13,715 nt of DNA from Methanobacteriota archaeon. GTDB taxonomy: Archaea; Halobacteriota; Methanocellia; Methanocellales; Methanocellaceae. Below are positions 1-5,770 of the stretch, in pieces. The translations under genes were made by a program, and so were the position numbers. How positions within the stretch are numbered: the first letter of the stretch is position 1; every line of letters begins with the position of its first letter. A model generated the notes under the pieces. The model worked only from the letters and a program-made list of their open reading frames with translations, was not told where the DNA came from and did no database searches. Location of the stretch: the NCBI GenBank assembly GCA_023436075.1, contig JAEZKS010000038.1, forward strand, positions 1 to 13,715. The letters are read 5' to 3'.

Positions 1-360
1 GCCGGCATCCCAGCCGAAGCCTGCCTCATCGATGCCATTGGAATGCATTGCCGGGACGAAGCTGTACTTCGCGCCCAGGTCTATCGTTCCGCCGATGTTA
101 GCGCCGCGGGCGTCGACACCCTGGGACTGGATGTACTTAGCAACTTCGCTGACTGCCACGACCTTGCATCCCGTGCGCTTCGCAATTGTCAGCGCGTCAC
201 CCATGTGATCCGCGTGGCCATGAGTGACCACGATCACGTCCGGGTCGATCTCGTTCGCCGAAATGTCTGCCATCGGATTCCCCATCAAAAACGGGTCGAT
301 GAGAGTGATCAGGCTGTCCTGAAGCTCGAATACCGAATGGCCATGCCAGGTGATTTTCAT
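1..360 (-). CDS. UPF0173-type metal-dependent hydrolase (metallo-beta-lactamase fold), partial
   Basis: This gene is cut by the left edge: 120 codons from its ATG (complement of 358-360) stay open to base 1, so the C-terminal part is missing. The N-terminus reads MKITWHGHSVFEL, followed by a DPF segment at about residues 24-26 and the zinc-ligand motif THGHADHMGD at about residues 47-56. Both are typical of the UPF0173/UlaG-like branch of metallo-beta-lactamase hydrolases, which act in the cytoplasm on mostly unknown substrates. The start is supported by an excellent Shine-Dalgarno (AAGGAGAG, complement of 368-375) seven bases upstream. It is transcribed in the same direction as the DUF362 gene to its right, but the 164-bp gap with its own TATA-like sequence argues for separate transcription. 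Family assignment is confident; the substrate is unknown. Confidence 0.9.
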   Translation of the reverse strand, partial: MKITWHGHSVFELQDSLITLIDPFLMGNPMADISANEIDPDVIVVTHGHADHMGDALTIAKRTGCKVVAVSEVAKYIQSQGVDARGANIGGTIDLGAKYSFVPAMHSNGIDEAGFGWDAG

Positions 361-415
361 GGTAATGCTCTCCTTCTTGTGGGACTTTAATCAATTAAAA
401 TACATGGTCGCGATG

Positions 416-424
416 ATATTAAAA
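416..424 (-). promoter_or_regulatory. Possible TATA box for the UPF0173 hydrolase gene
   Basis: The minus strand reads TTTTAATAT here. A start site about 25 bases downstream would leave a leader of roughly 30 bases containing the strong Shine-Dalgarno at 368-375. A second A/T-rich stretch at 391-401 could serve instead. Position and composition only. Confidence 0.35.
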
Positions 425-454
425 CCTACCAGTGCAGGTCAGGTATAAGCTTTT

Positions 455-510
455 GAGGCCTTGGAGGTCGGCGAGATGTCTCCGAGACCTCTCGTAACCT
501 CTGAAGCCTC
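455..510. repeat. Imperfect inverted repeat downstream of the DUF362 gene
   Basis: The arms 455-478 and 487-510 are imperfectly complementary; the left begins GAGGCCTTGGAGGT and the right ends CCTCTGAAGCCTC. The left arm closely resembles the left arm of the larger inverted repeat at 4102-4151: both carry GAGGCC, GGAGGT, GCGAGA and CCGAG in the same order. It sits just after the stop of the minus-strand DUF362 gene, so it may act as a 3' hairpin or terminator for that operon, or be a degenerate dispersed repeat copy. Confidence 0.55.
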
Positions 511-524
511 GAGCAAGCTGTAGT

Positions 525-1715
525 TTAAGCTGGCGCCTCAATCTTGAACTCATATCCCCCGTCAGGCACGCGCTCGTACAGCGGCGTATTCGCCGCGTGC
601 CGCGCGAAGGTCGGCAGCGCGAAGATGTCACCCCGTCGCAGCAGCCCGAGCATGTCGCACGGGATGATCTCCGAGGTGCGAGGTGAGATTGAGTATACGC
701 TGAAGCCGCCGGTCTTTCCCATTCCTGTCTCTTCGGCCAGCTTCAGGAAGTACTGATGTGCATATGAGTTGAGCAGCTCATCGTCTCCCGTATGATTGAT
801 CTCATGTAACGCATACTCTGCGAAGCTCCGCAGGAACTCTGGCGAGTAGCCGATATAATAGCTCTCGGCGGCATCGACTGTCGCCGGAGTATTCGCCGAT
901 GCCAGGACGACGTTCTCCTGCCGTGGCAGTGCCGGCCGGAACAGCGGGCCGTCGCCTTCTCCCGAGATAATGCCCTCGATCACGCAGATCTCATCTAACG
1001 CAAATCCTTTGAGAATGGCGTCATGCACCTGCACGAAGGTTTCGCAGAGTTTCTTGTAGCCTTCGGCCATTTTCGCGCGGGAAGTACTTGCCCAGAGCGG
1101 GTCGGCACAATAGTGGCCTTCCGCCCGTCGCCGGGCCGGCTCCAGCGCGCCGTACATGTTCTTCACCGTGCCGGTCACCAGGGCGTTGCTGTGCGTCTTG
1201 AGCTTTGCGAGGTTCAGCAATACGTCGACTTCCTCGAAGATGCGGCTGACTTCGATCTCCCTGAAGTTCTCGTTCCAGACTCTGGACGGAGAAACCATCA
1301 TGCGCTGTTCCGGGCTTTCAGTGATCGTGTCGGCCAGTACGGCATTGCTGCCTTCGAGCAACAACTCGCATCCCATCTGTAAGAAGACGGCACGGGTGCC
1401 GCCTGGCCACTTGGTGCCCTCGGCCACCAGTGGCTTTCCTCCATGCCCGGCCACGAAGTCGCAGGCAGCCTCGATGGCAAACGGGTCTGTGCAGACGTGG
1501 TTGTGCACAGTCAAATCGCTCTCACGGGGGCCGAACATTAGCGACGGGTTCGGCGGCTGGGTGAAGTTCGGCTTGACCATGACCGTGCCGCTGAGCTTCA
1601 TGCGGTCAAGCTGGCCATCCTCCTCCAGGGTCTGGAGCGCCCGCATCGTATTGGCGTATGCGATCTCTCCGAGTGTGCCATTGTCAAGGCTGACTGCAAC
1701 GACATCGAAATTCAT
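525..1715 (-). CDS. DUF362 domain protein
   Basis: The gene encodes 396 residues of a soluble protein that matches the DUF362 (PF04015) pattern: a conserved VMVKPNF segment at 45-51, LLNLAKLKTHSNALVTG around 166-182 with the family's K-x-K-T-H core, and VIEGIISGEGDGP at 245-257. Some family members carry ferredoxin-type cysteine clusters. Here the cysteines are scattered with no CxxC motif, so no iron-sulfur cluster is predicted. The ATG (complement of 1713-1715) lies nine bases after the stop of the upstream zinc-ribbon gene. A GGAGG about 13 bases upstream, inside that gene's last codons, may serve translation, suggesting coupled expression as the last gene of a KaiC-like/TM/zinc-ribbon/DUF362 operon. 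No biochemical function can be assigned. Confidence 0.85.
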   Translation of the reverse strand: MNFDVVAVSLDNGTLGEIAYANTMRALQTLEEDGQLDRMKLSGTVMVKPNFTQPPNPSLMFGPRESDLTVHNHVCTDPFAIEAACDFVAGHGGKPLVAEGTKWPGGTRAVFLQMGCELLLEGSNAVLADTITESPEQRMMVSPSRVWNENFREIEVSRIFEEVDVLLNLAKLKTHSNALVTGTVKNMYGALEPARRRAEGHYCADPLWASTSRAKMAEGYKKLCETFVQVHDAILKGFALDEICVIEGIISGEGDGPLFRPALPRQENVVLASANTPATVDAAESYYIGYSPEFLRSFAEYALHEINHTGDDELLNSYAHQYFLKLAEETGMGKTGGFSVYSISPRTSEIIPCDMLGLLRRGDIFALPTFARHAANTPLYERVPDGGYEFKIEAPA

Positions 1716-1724
1716 CGCTGACTC

Positions 1725-1904
1725 TCAGCCTCCCGGAACGTCGCATTCTTTCGAATGGTACTGAAAAGTCTCTTCCTTGTAGCAGTCCGGGCAGAGCAGT
1801 CGGCCATTCAGCACTCGGATGTCATAATGACAGAGCAGCCGGCCGCAGTCCTCGCATTTCGTGTCAGGATCGATGGCACGGCCGCAACGGGAGCAGGCTT
1901 CCAT
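1725..1904 (-). CDS. Small zinc-ribbon / LIM-like protein
   Basis: This encodes 59 residues with a dense set of metal ligands: C4-x2-C7, C17-x2-C20, C25-H26 and C38-x2-C41, enough for two zinc sites as in LIM or treble-clef zinc ribbons. The reading frame stays open upstream to 2231, but the upstream translation is arginine/proline-rich low-quality sequence that overlaps the TM-protein gene antisense-like in another frame, so I start at the ATG (complement of 1902-1904), directly before the cysteine motif. No strong Shine-Dalgarno precedes it; a short-leader start from a TATA-like sequence near 1940-1948 is possible. Such proteins usually bind nucleic acid or protein partners. Its place between the membrane protein and the DUF362 gene suggests an adaptor, which is inference. 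Confidence 0.75.
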   Translation of the reverse strand: MEACSRCGRAIDPDTKCEDCGRLLCHYDIRVLNGRLLCPDCYKEETFQYHSKECDVPGG

Positions 1905-1928
1905 GTAAAATCCCGAAATCAGTCTGTC

Positions 1929-1938
1929 TGTCCGGACA
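1929..1938. promoter_or_regulatory. 10-bp perfect palindrome upstream of the zinc-ribbon gene
   Basis: TGTCCGGACA is fully self-complementary and lies 25-34 bases before the zinc-ribbon start codon, next to a TATA-like TATTTTG on the minus strand. It could be a protein-binding site controlling an internal promoter. A single 10-bp palindrome can arise by chance. Confidence 0.3.
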
Positions 1939-1960
1939 AAATAGCATGACTGCCGATTAG

Positions 1961-1979
1961 CGCGGAAACTCTCTCCGCG
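1961..1979 (-). promoter_or_regulatory. Intercistronic stem-loop
   Basis: CGCGGA and TCCGCG form a perfect six-bp GC-rich stem around a seven-base loop, between the stop of the two-TM gene (1991) and the zinc-ribbon gene start (1904). In a polycistronic minus-strand transcript it would be an intercistronic hairpin, perhaps for partial termination, processing or stability. There is no long T run right after it. Confidence 0.4.
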
Positions 1980-1990
1980 TCCCGTATCGC

Positions 1991-2200
1991 TCACCGGCTG
2001 CCCGGCGGTAGCAGTTTCACATACCGGTAGACGCAGAAGGACACCAGCGCCAGGACGATGAGAGTCAGCATCTTGAACATGCCGGCGGTCTGGCTGTCTT
2101 CCGACAGGACTGTATAGCGGAGTAAAACGACGACGATGACCAGGAGCGCGGCCGTTATCGCCAGGAGAATGGCTTTTTCTTGCTGCCGGTCGTTGATCAA
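1991..2200 (-). CDS. Small two-TM membrane protein
   Basis: The product has 69 residues: a short polar N-terminus (INDRQQEK), a first hydrophobic segment at about 10-27, a polar loop (RYTVLSEDSQTAG), a second hydrophobic segment at about 44-59, and a basic tail. This is a plausible two-helix membrane protein with no family I recognise. The only in-frame start is TTG (complement of 2198-2200), because a TGA lies three codons upstream; no clear Shine-Dalgarno is visible. The stop of the KaiC-like gene is 27 bases upstream, so translation probably depends on read-through or coupling from that gene. It may be the membrane anchor or partner of the ATPase. Existence as a gene is likely from its length, hydrophobicity pattern and position, but not certain. 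Confidence 0.6.
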   Translation of the reverse strand: MINDRQQEKAILLAITAALLVIVVVLLRYTVLSEDSQTAGMFKMLTLIVLALVSFCVYRYVKLLPPGSR

Positions 2201-2227
2201 AGCATATCAGTAGTATGGCGAAACGGG

Positions 2228-2929
2228 TCAATCGCCTACGAACGGTCTCATGTTCGTGATGAAGATACCATTGTCACCGATCTCCATTGCCCGTTTGTTC
2301 ATGTCATGCGCCGTGCCGCGCATCTTGCGGACCTGCATGTAGCGCACCACGTCATGGTGGGTCTCAATGCGACCCAGCTCTATGGCTCCGTCCACCATAT
2401 ACTCCAGGCATTCTCTGGACATGTCGCCGCTACCCTCGATGATCAGCAATGTGGTGCAGCCGTAACTTTCGAGCATGCCAATGAGGTCGTTCAGCGCCCT
2501 GCGGAGCGGCAGGCGGTTATCGTATTGCTGAACGAAGGCGTCGACGGAGTCGAAGACGACGCGCTTGATGCCATTGTTACGGACGTAATGCTTGATCATG
2601 TACGTCAGGCCAGCAAGGTCGAACTTCTCGGTCTTCTCCGAGAGATCGCCCGGTTGCGACATAGTGCTGAATGTGACAATGTCTCCTCTGTCGATGCAGC
2701 CCTGCAGGTCCCAGAACGGCATTTGCCTGACCAGCTTCTCCGGCGAGACTTCGCTCGTCACGTAGAGGCCACGTTCTCCGTTTTCAGCACCTCTGACCAG
2801 AAACTCCATGGAAAGTATGCTCTTGCCAGAGCCCGGCCCGCCCGTGATGCCATAGGTCTGTCCGGGAAAAAAGCCGCCACCCAGTATCTCGTCCAGCCCT
2901 GGCACACCTGATCTAACCCTTGCCTCCAT
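2228..2929 (-). CDS. KaiC-like / RAD55-family RecA ATPase, single domain
   Basis: The protein has 233 residues with one RecA/KaiC domain. It shows GVPGLDEILGGG at 8-19, Walker A GGPGSGKS at 30-37, a retained catalytic-type glutamate in YVTSEVSPEKL (E60), Walker B VVFDS at 124-128, and the KaiC-type RYMQVRKMRGTAH strand at 196-207. I place the start at ATG (complement of 2927-2929), preceded by GGTGG eight bases upstream, not at the in-frame TTG (2944) or GTG (2941). Archaeal single-domain KaiC homologues are ATP-binding, often oligomeric proteins in signalling; most lack an assigned role. It is the first gene of a probable operon with a small membrane protein, a zinc ribbon and DUF362. There is no second KaiC domain and no Kai clock partner, so a circadian function should not be assumed. 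Confidence 0.9.
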   Translation of the reverse strand: MEARVRSGVPGLDEILGGGFFPGQTYGITGGPGSGKSILSMEFLVRGAENGERGLYVTSEVSPEKLVRQMPFWDLQGCIDRGDIVTFSTMSQPGDLSEKTEKFDLAGLTYMIKHYVRNNGIKRVVFDSVDAFVQQYDNRLPLRRALNDLIGMLESYGCTTLLIIEGSGDMSRECLEYMVDGAIELGRIETHHDVVRYMQVRKMRGTAHDMNKRAMEIGDNGIFITNMRPFVGD

Positions 2930-2963
2930 TCGAATAGCCACCAAATTACAGCTCGTATCGCTG

Positions 2964-2971
2964 CATTAAAC
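2964..2971 (-). promoter_or_regulatory. Putative TATA box for the KaiC-like operon
   Basis: The minus strand reads GTTTAATG, centred about 39 bases before the KaiC-like ATG. A start site about 26 bases downstream, near 2942, would give a leader of about 13 bases that still contains GGTGG. The surrounding 105-bp gap to the CbiX-like stop holds a further A/T-rich block at 3001-3012. Confidence 0.45.
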
Positions 2972-3034
2972 TGAATGTATTCCGCTTATGGACTGATGCC
3001 TAATTAATTTAACGGAACCGTGGACGCAGGGACA

Positions 3035-4039
3035 CTAAGGAGGGGTAGAGGACAAAGCCATTTCGATGTTATAGATCATCGCCCGTACCAGTTCCTCTTT
3101 CACCAGGTCGATGTCCGGGTATGCGTACGTTATCTCCGCGCCATGTTGCCGCTCCTTCAGGCGTGCGACGGCCTCTGGTATGTCGACCAGCGCATGTGAG
3201 CTCCTGTCGAAGAACGCCGTTCCGCCGGTCACGACAATGCGCCTGACTCCTGTGGCGATCAGCTTATCGAACGACTCGCCGACGGTTGGCCGGGAGTAGT
3301 CAAGGTATCCGATCTCCAGAGGCGCCGGCCAGAACATTTCTCGTAGCGTTGCGGCCAGGACAAGAGAATCTGAATAGTGTGGGTCATTCTCTCCCGTGCG
3401 AGGCCATCCCAGCAAAGTCTTTGACCACATGGCCATCTCCTTTCCGGTCTCTTTCATGATCCCGGCGTCCGGAACGAAACCTATGGGCGTGTCGCCATGG
3501 GCGACCAGCACGACAGCCGTTCCAGGGAATGTGGCCTTCTTCGCAGCAGCCAGCGACGCGAACTCTTTGCCGAGCGCCGCGTTGATCTTCTTCCCGATGG
3601 CGCGGGAGATCATCAACATCGGCCCTCCGGGGTTTGCATAAATCAGCTCCAGGCCGGGCTCTTTCGTCCGGATCTCCTCTATCGCCGCCGGCACGTCGAT
3701 CAGGCTGTGGGAACTGCGCATCATCAGTCCCGGGGTATTGGCGAAAACGATCTTCTTGTGACCCCTTGCCTTCAACGCATCGACCGCATCGGCGATGGTC
3801 GGCAGAGCGAAGTCCAGGTAGCCGATCTCGACGTCGTAGCCCGCGGCTCTCACCGCATCGGCCAGCTTTCGGGTATCGGCGGCATGGGGGTCCTGCTCCG
3901 GTCCATGATCGAGCTTTTTCGACGCTTCGCTCAGCCGCTGCATGAAACCTTCAATACCGTGGTACATGTCAGGCTCTTTCTCGATAAACTCAAGGGGGAA
4001 GTCGCCATGCTGAACGATCAGGATGCCGGTGTCTTTCAT
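3035..4039 (-). CDS. CbiX-like chelatase-fold protein with two tandem repeats
   Basis: The 334-residue product is an internal duplication of a CbiX/sirohydrochlorin-chelatase-like unit. Paired motifs recur at about 170-residue spacing: HGDFP at 11-15 and HGDTP at 181-185; EIGYLD at 71-76 and 242-247; RSSH-x-L-x-D-x-P at 108-117 and 279-288; YA-x-P at 134-137 and 305-308. In known CbiX/CfbA enzymes such histidines bind the metal inserted into sirohydrochlorin for cobalamin, siroheme or F430. Here HGD replaces the usual HGS/HGT, so chelatase activity is a hypothesis. I chose the ATG at the complement of 4037-4039, just before the first strand and 28 bases below a TATA-like TTTAAA, as in a leaderless gene. 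An in-frame ATG at 4081 would add 14 residues. The gene is divergent from the aminotransferase gene. Confidence 0.8.
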   Translation of the reverse strand: MKDTGILIVQHGDFPLEFIEKEPDMYHGIEGFMQRLSEASKKLDHGPEQDPHAADTRKLADAVRAAGYDVEIGYLDFALPTIADAVDALKARGHKKIVFANTPGLMMRSSHSLIDVPAAIEEIRTKEPGLELIYANPGGPMLMISRAIGKKINAALGKEFASLAAAKKATFPGTAVVLVAHGDTPIGFVPDAGIMKETGKEMAMWSKTLLGWPRTGENDPHYSDSLVLAATLREMFWPAPLEIGYLDYSRPTVGESFDKLIATGVRRIVVTGGTAFFDRSSHALVDIPEAVARLKERQHGAEITYAYPDIDLVKEELVRAMIYNIEMALSSTPP

Positions 4040-4062
4040 CAAGATTACGGCAGCGTACAAAC

Positions 4063-4070
4063 GTTTAAAG
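4063..4070 (-). promoter_or_regulatory. Putative TATA box for the CbiX-like gene
   Basis: CTTTAAAC on the minus strand lies about 28 bases before the ATG at 4039. Transcription would then begin within a base or two of the start codon, consistent with a leaderless mRNA and with the absence of a good Shine-Dalgarno there. Confidence 0.45.
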
Positions 4071-4101
4071 CTTTGGGGCATTGATAGCAGCCCTTAGAGG
4101 C

Positions 4102-4276
4102 CTCGGAGGTTTGCGAGAGGACACCGAGCTTCAACACAGAGGTCACAGAGGTATCACAGAGAATATTTTAACAAAATGGCTGATATAAGCCTTATCTTTT
4201 ATTCGTCCTCTGTGCGTCCTCTGTGTCCTCTGTGACCTCTGTGTTGAAGCTCGGTGTCCTCTTGCAAACCTCTGAG
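4102..4276. repeat. Long inverted repeat with CACAGAGG-type tandem units
   Basis: Arms 4102-4151 and 4227-4276 are complementary over 50 bp with two mismatches (at 4105 and 4115), separated by a 75-base A/T-rich centre. Inside the arms are short tandem units: CACAGAGG at 4135-4142 and 4144-4151 on the left, and CCTCTGTG at 4207-4214, 4218-4225, 4227-4234 and 4236-4243 on the right. The flanking genes point away from it, so it is not their shared terminator. There are no terminal site duplications or an internal transposase. It could be an extruding cruciform, a MITE-like or REP-like dispersed element, or a hairpin of a small RNA. Confidence 0.85.
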
Positions 4277-4319
4277 CCCTCTTGTCCTGGCGTCGTGCCT
4301 CCTGTGTCCAATGCCCGAA

Positions 4320-4328
4320 AATAATATA
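4320..4328 (+). promoter_or_regulatory. Putative TATA box for the aminotransferase gene
   Basis: AATAATATA, continuing as TGATAATAC, is the most A/T-rich stretch before the gene. A start site about 25 bases downstream, near 4350, leaves a leader of about 19 bases that includes the GGAG Shine-Dalgarno at 4358-4361. Confidence 0.5.
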
Positions 4329-4368
4329 TGATAATACATTGTTACGTGGACACATCAGGAGCTTTAAA

Positions 4369-5508
4369 ATGGCTAACGAACCGTTACTCATGATTCCGGG
4401 ACCGGTCATGCTGCACCCGCGGGTGCTGCAGGCGATGTCGCGGCAGATGATCAGCCACAGGGACAAGGCGTTCTCCGCCATCTACGACGACTGCAGGAAC
4501 GCAGTCAAGGAGATCGTCAACACGAAGAACGATACCTTCGTCATCAGCGGCTCCGGCTCGGCGGCCATGGAAGCGGCTATCTCGAATCTTGTCAAGGGCG
4601 ACCGGATGGTCTCGATCGTGAACGGCAAGTTCGGCGAGCGGTTCAGAGACATCGGCCAGCGGTACGGCCAGGTGGAGAGCCTCGAGTTCGAGTGGGGCAC
4701 GCCGGTCGACCTGGCGAAGGTCGAGGACGCGCTGGCGAAGGCGCCGACGAAAGTGGTCAGCATGGTGCACAACGAGACCTCGGCCGGCGTCAAGAACCCG
4801 GCAGAAGAGGTCGGACGGCTGGCGAAGAAGTACGGCGCGCTCTTCGTGCTGGACACGATCACTTCGACTGGCGGCGACGTGGTTGAGGTAGACAAGTGGG
4901 GAGTAGACGTCATGGTCACTGGCTCCCAGAAGAGCCTTGGTGCTCCCTCGGGACTGGCCCCGATCTCGGTCAGCCAGAAAGCCTGGGACAGCATGGTGAA
5001 GAACCCGCCTTACTATCTGGACCTCAAGAAGTACAAGAAGTCGGCTGACAAAGAGAAGGCAGAGACGCCCTACACTCCGGCGATCACGCTCTTCTTCGGC
5101 ATGCAGGAAGCCATGAAGATGATCATGGAAGAAGGCATGGCCAACCGCATCGCCCGCCACAGGAAGGGCGCAGAGGCGATCAGGGCCGGCGTGAAGGCGC
5201 TCGGCCTCGAACTGTATCCGATCACCGACAGGCACACTGTCCTCTCGAACACTGTCACGGCAATCAAGACGCCTGCGGGCATCACCGATAAGGACCTGCG
5301 GGGCACGATCAAGTCCAAAGGCATCACCATATCGGGTGGCCAGGACCGGCTGGAGGGCAAGATCTTCCGTATCCCCAGCATGAACGCCTTCACCGAGGAC
5401 GACCTGATCAGGACGTTCACTGCGCTCGAGGAAACCCTGGTGCAGTTCAAGGTCATCCCCAAAGCGGGCGCTGGCGTGGATGCGTTGAAAAAGGTCTATA
5501 GCAGCTAA
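4369..5508 (+). CDS. Class V PLP-dependent aminotransferase (SPT/AGT family)
   Basis: The 379-residue cytoplasmic enzyme starts MANEPLLMIPGPV, the standard opening of the serine-pyruvate / alanine-glyoxylate aminotransferase group. GSGSAAMEAA (61-70) is the PLP-phosphate region, VLDTITSTGGD (160-170) carries the aspartate that pairs with the pyridine nitrogen, and the Schiff-base lysine is K188 in TGSQKSLGAPSG. Archaeal members use alanine, serine or aspartate as amino donor, and the specificity cannot be read here. The start is fixed by GGAG at 4358-4361, seven bases upstream; the frame is open back to 4282 but without conserved sequence. In the C-terminal domain the usual FRIGHMG reads FRIPSMN, a change near the substrate pocket that may mean a different substrate. 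It is probably monocistronic, with a T-rich terminator after it. Confidence 0.92.
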   Translation: MANEPLLMIPGPVMLHPRVLQAMSRQMISHRDKAFSAIYDDCRNAVKEIVNTKNDTFVISGSGSAAMEAAISNLVKGDRMVSIVNGKFGERFRDIGQRYGQVESLEFEWGTPVDLAKVEDALAKAPTKVVSMVHNETSAGVKNPAEEVGRLAKKYGALFVLDTITSTGGDVVEVDKWGVDVMVTGSQKSLGAPSGLAPISVSQKAWDSMVKNPPYYLDLKKYKKSADKEKAETPYTPAITLFFGMQEAMKMIMEEGMANRIARHRKGAEAIRAGVKALGLELYPITDRHTVLSNTVTAIKTPAGITDKDLRGTIKSKGITISGGQDRLEGKIFRIPSMNAFTEDDLIRTFTALEETLVQFKVIPKAGAGVDALKKVYSS

Positions 5509-5512
5509 TCAG

Positions 5513-5537
5513 CTTTTCTTCTTTTATCTTTTATTTC
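5513..5537 (+). terminator. T-rich terminator after the aminotransferase gene
   Basis: The pyrimidine stretch starts five bases after the stop and holds several T runs (TTTT, CTTCTTTT, CTTTTATTT). Archaeal RNA polymerase terminates at such U tracts without needing a hairpin, and no strong stem precedes it. Confidence 0.6.
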
Positions 5538-5603
5538 TACTCGACGAGGTCAGGCCATCGAACTTTTGCCGGTATCATGTTTCATCTACGGATAGGGACC
5601 GGT

Positions 5604-5611
5604 CTCTATAA
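5604..5611 (+). promoter_or_regulatory. TATA-like element of unassigned use
   Basis: TCTATAAA is a good TATA-like octamer but lies about 165 bases before the nearest gene, tupB, which has a better-placed TATA box at 5712. It would place a start site near 5632, at the first strong hairpin of the candidate structured RNA. Confidence 0.35.
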
Positions 5612-5612
5612 A

Positions 5613-5695
5613 GGCCACCTTCGCATACAGGAGACTCCTTCGAGTCGGTCGCGCGTACGTGAAAAGCCCGCTCCAGAGCCTAGCGGAAGGATGCC
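5613..5695 (+). ncRNA. Candidate structured RNA upstream of tupBC
   Basis: In a 262-bp gap with no gene, several stems can be drawn: GACTC/GAGTC at 5633-5637 and 5642-5646 around CTTC; CCGCT/AGCGG at 5668-5672 and 5682-5686 around a nine-base loop; and a possible enclosing stem GGC...CCTT at 5613-5621 with AAGG...GCC at 5687-5695 across an internal loop. A G/C-rich block between two TATA boxes is the reason for suspicion. It could be a free small RNA, or part of a long tupBC leader if transcription starts upstream. It does not fold as a tRNA, and I do not recognise it as a known riboswitch. No covariation evidence is available. Confidence 0.3.
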
Positions 5696-5711
5696 AGAGA
5701 AGCTTTCGTAA

Positions 5712-5721
5712 CCTATATAAG
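5712..5721 (+). promoter_or_regulatory. TATA box for tupBC
   Basis: CCTATATAAG is the clearest TATA box of the window. A start site about 26 bases downstream, near 5742, leaves a leader of about 29 bases carrying the AAGGTG Shine-Dalgarno at 5758-5763. Confidence 0.6.
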
Positions 5722-5770
5722 TCAAGCGATCATGGCTACGTAAGATATGGGATCGGCAAGGTGTGATTGA

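Noticed and set aside
1905..2231. Upstream extension of the zinc-ribbon frame to 168 codons
   Set aside because: The added part overlaps the two-TM gene in another frame and is Arg/Pro-rich with no motif; the cysteine-rich domain begins right after the ATG at 1904.
2180..2911. Long plus-strand open frame (243 codons) opposite the KaiC-like gene
   Set aside because: It is antisense to a gene with clear Walker motifs, its translation has no recognisable family or fold pattern, and it has no promoter or Shine-Dalgarno.
4134..4243. CRISPR-like short repeats
   Set aside because: Units are 8-11 bp and nearly contiguous, without 30-40 bp unique spacers or cas genes.
4282..4368. N-terminal extension of the aminotransferase
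   Set aside because: The extra 29 codons run through repeat and TATA-box DNA; the ATG at 4369 has a good Shine-Dalgarno and the family's usual N-terminus.
4384..5235. Long minus-strand open frame (283 codons) opposite the aminotransferase
   Set aside because: It mirrors the codon structure of a clear PLP enzyme; the translation is rich in Arg, His and Asp without motifs, a typical shadow in GC-rich DNA.
5633..5650. tRNA T-arm-like TTCGAGT
   Set aside because: The bases around it do not form the five-bp T stem, and no acceptor, D or anticodon arm can be drawn.
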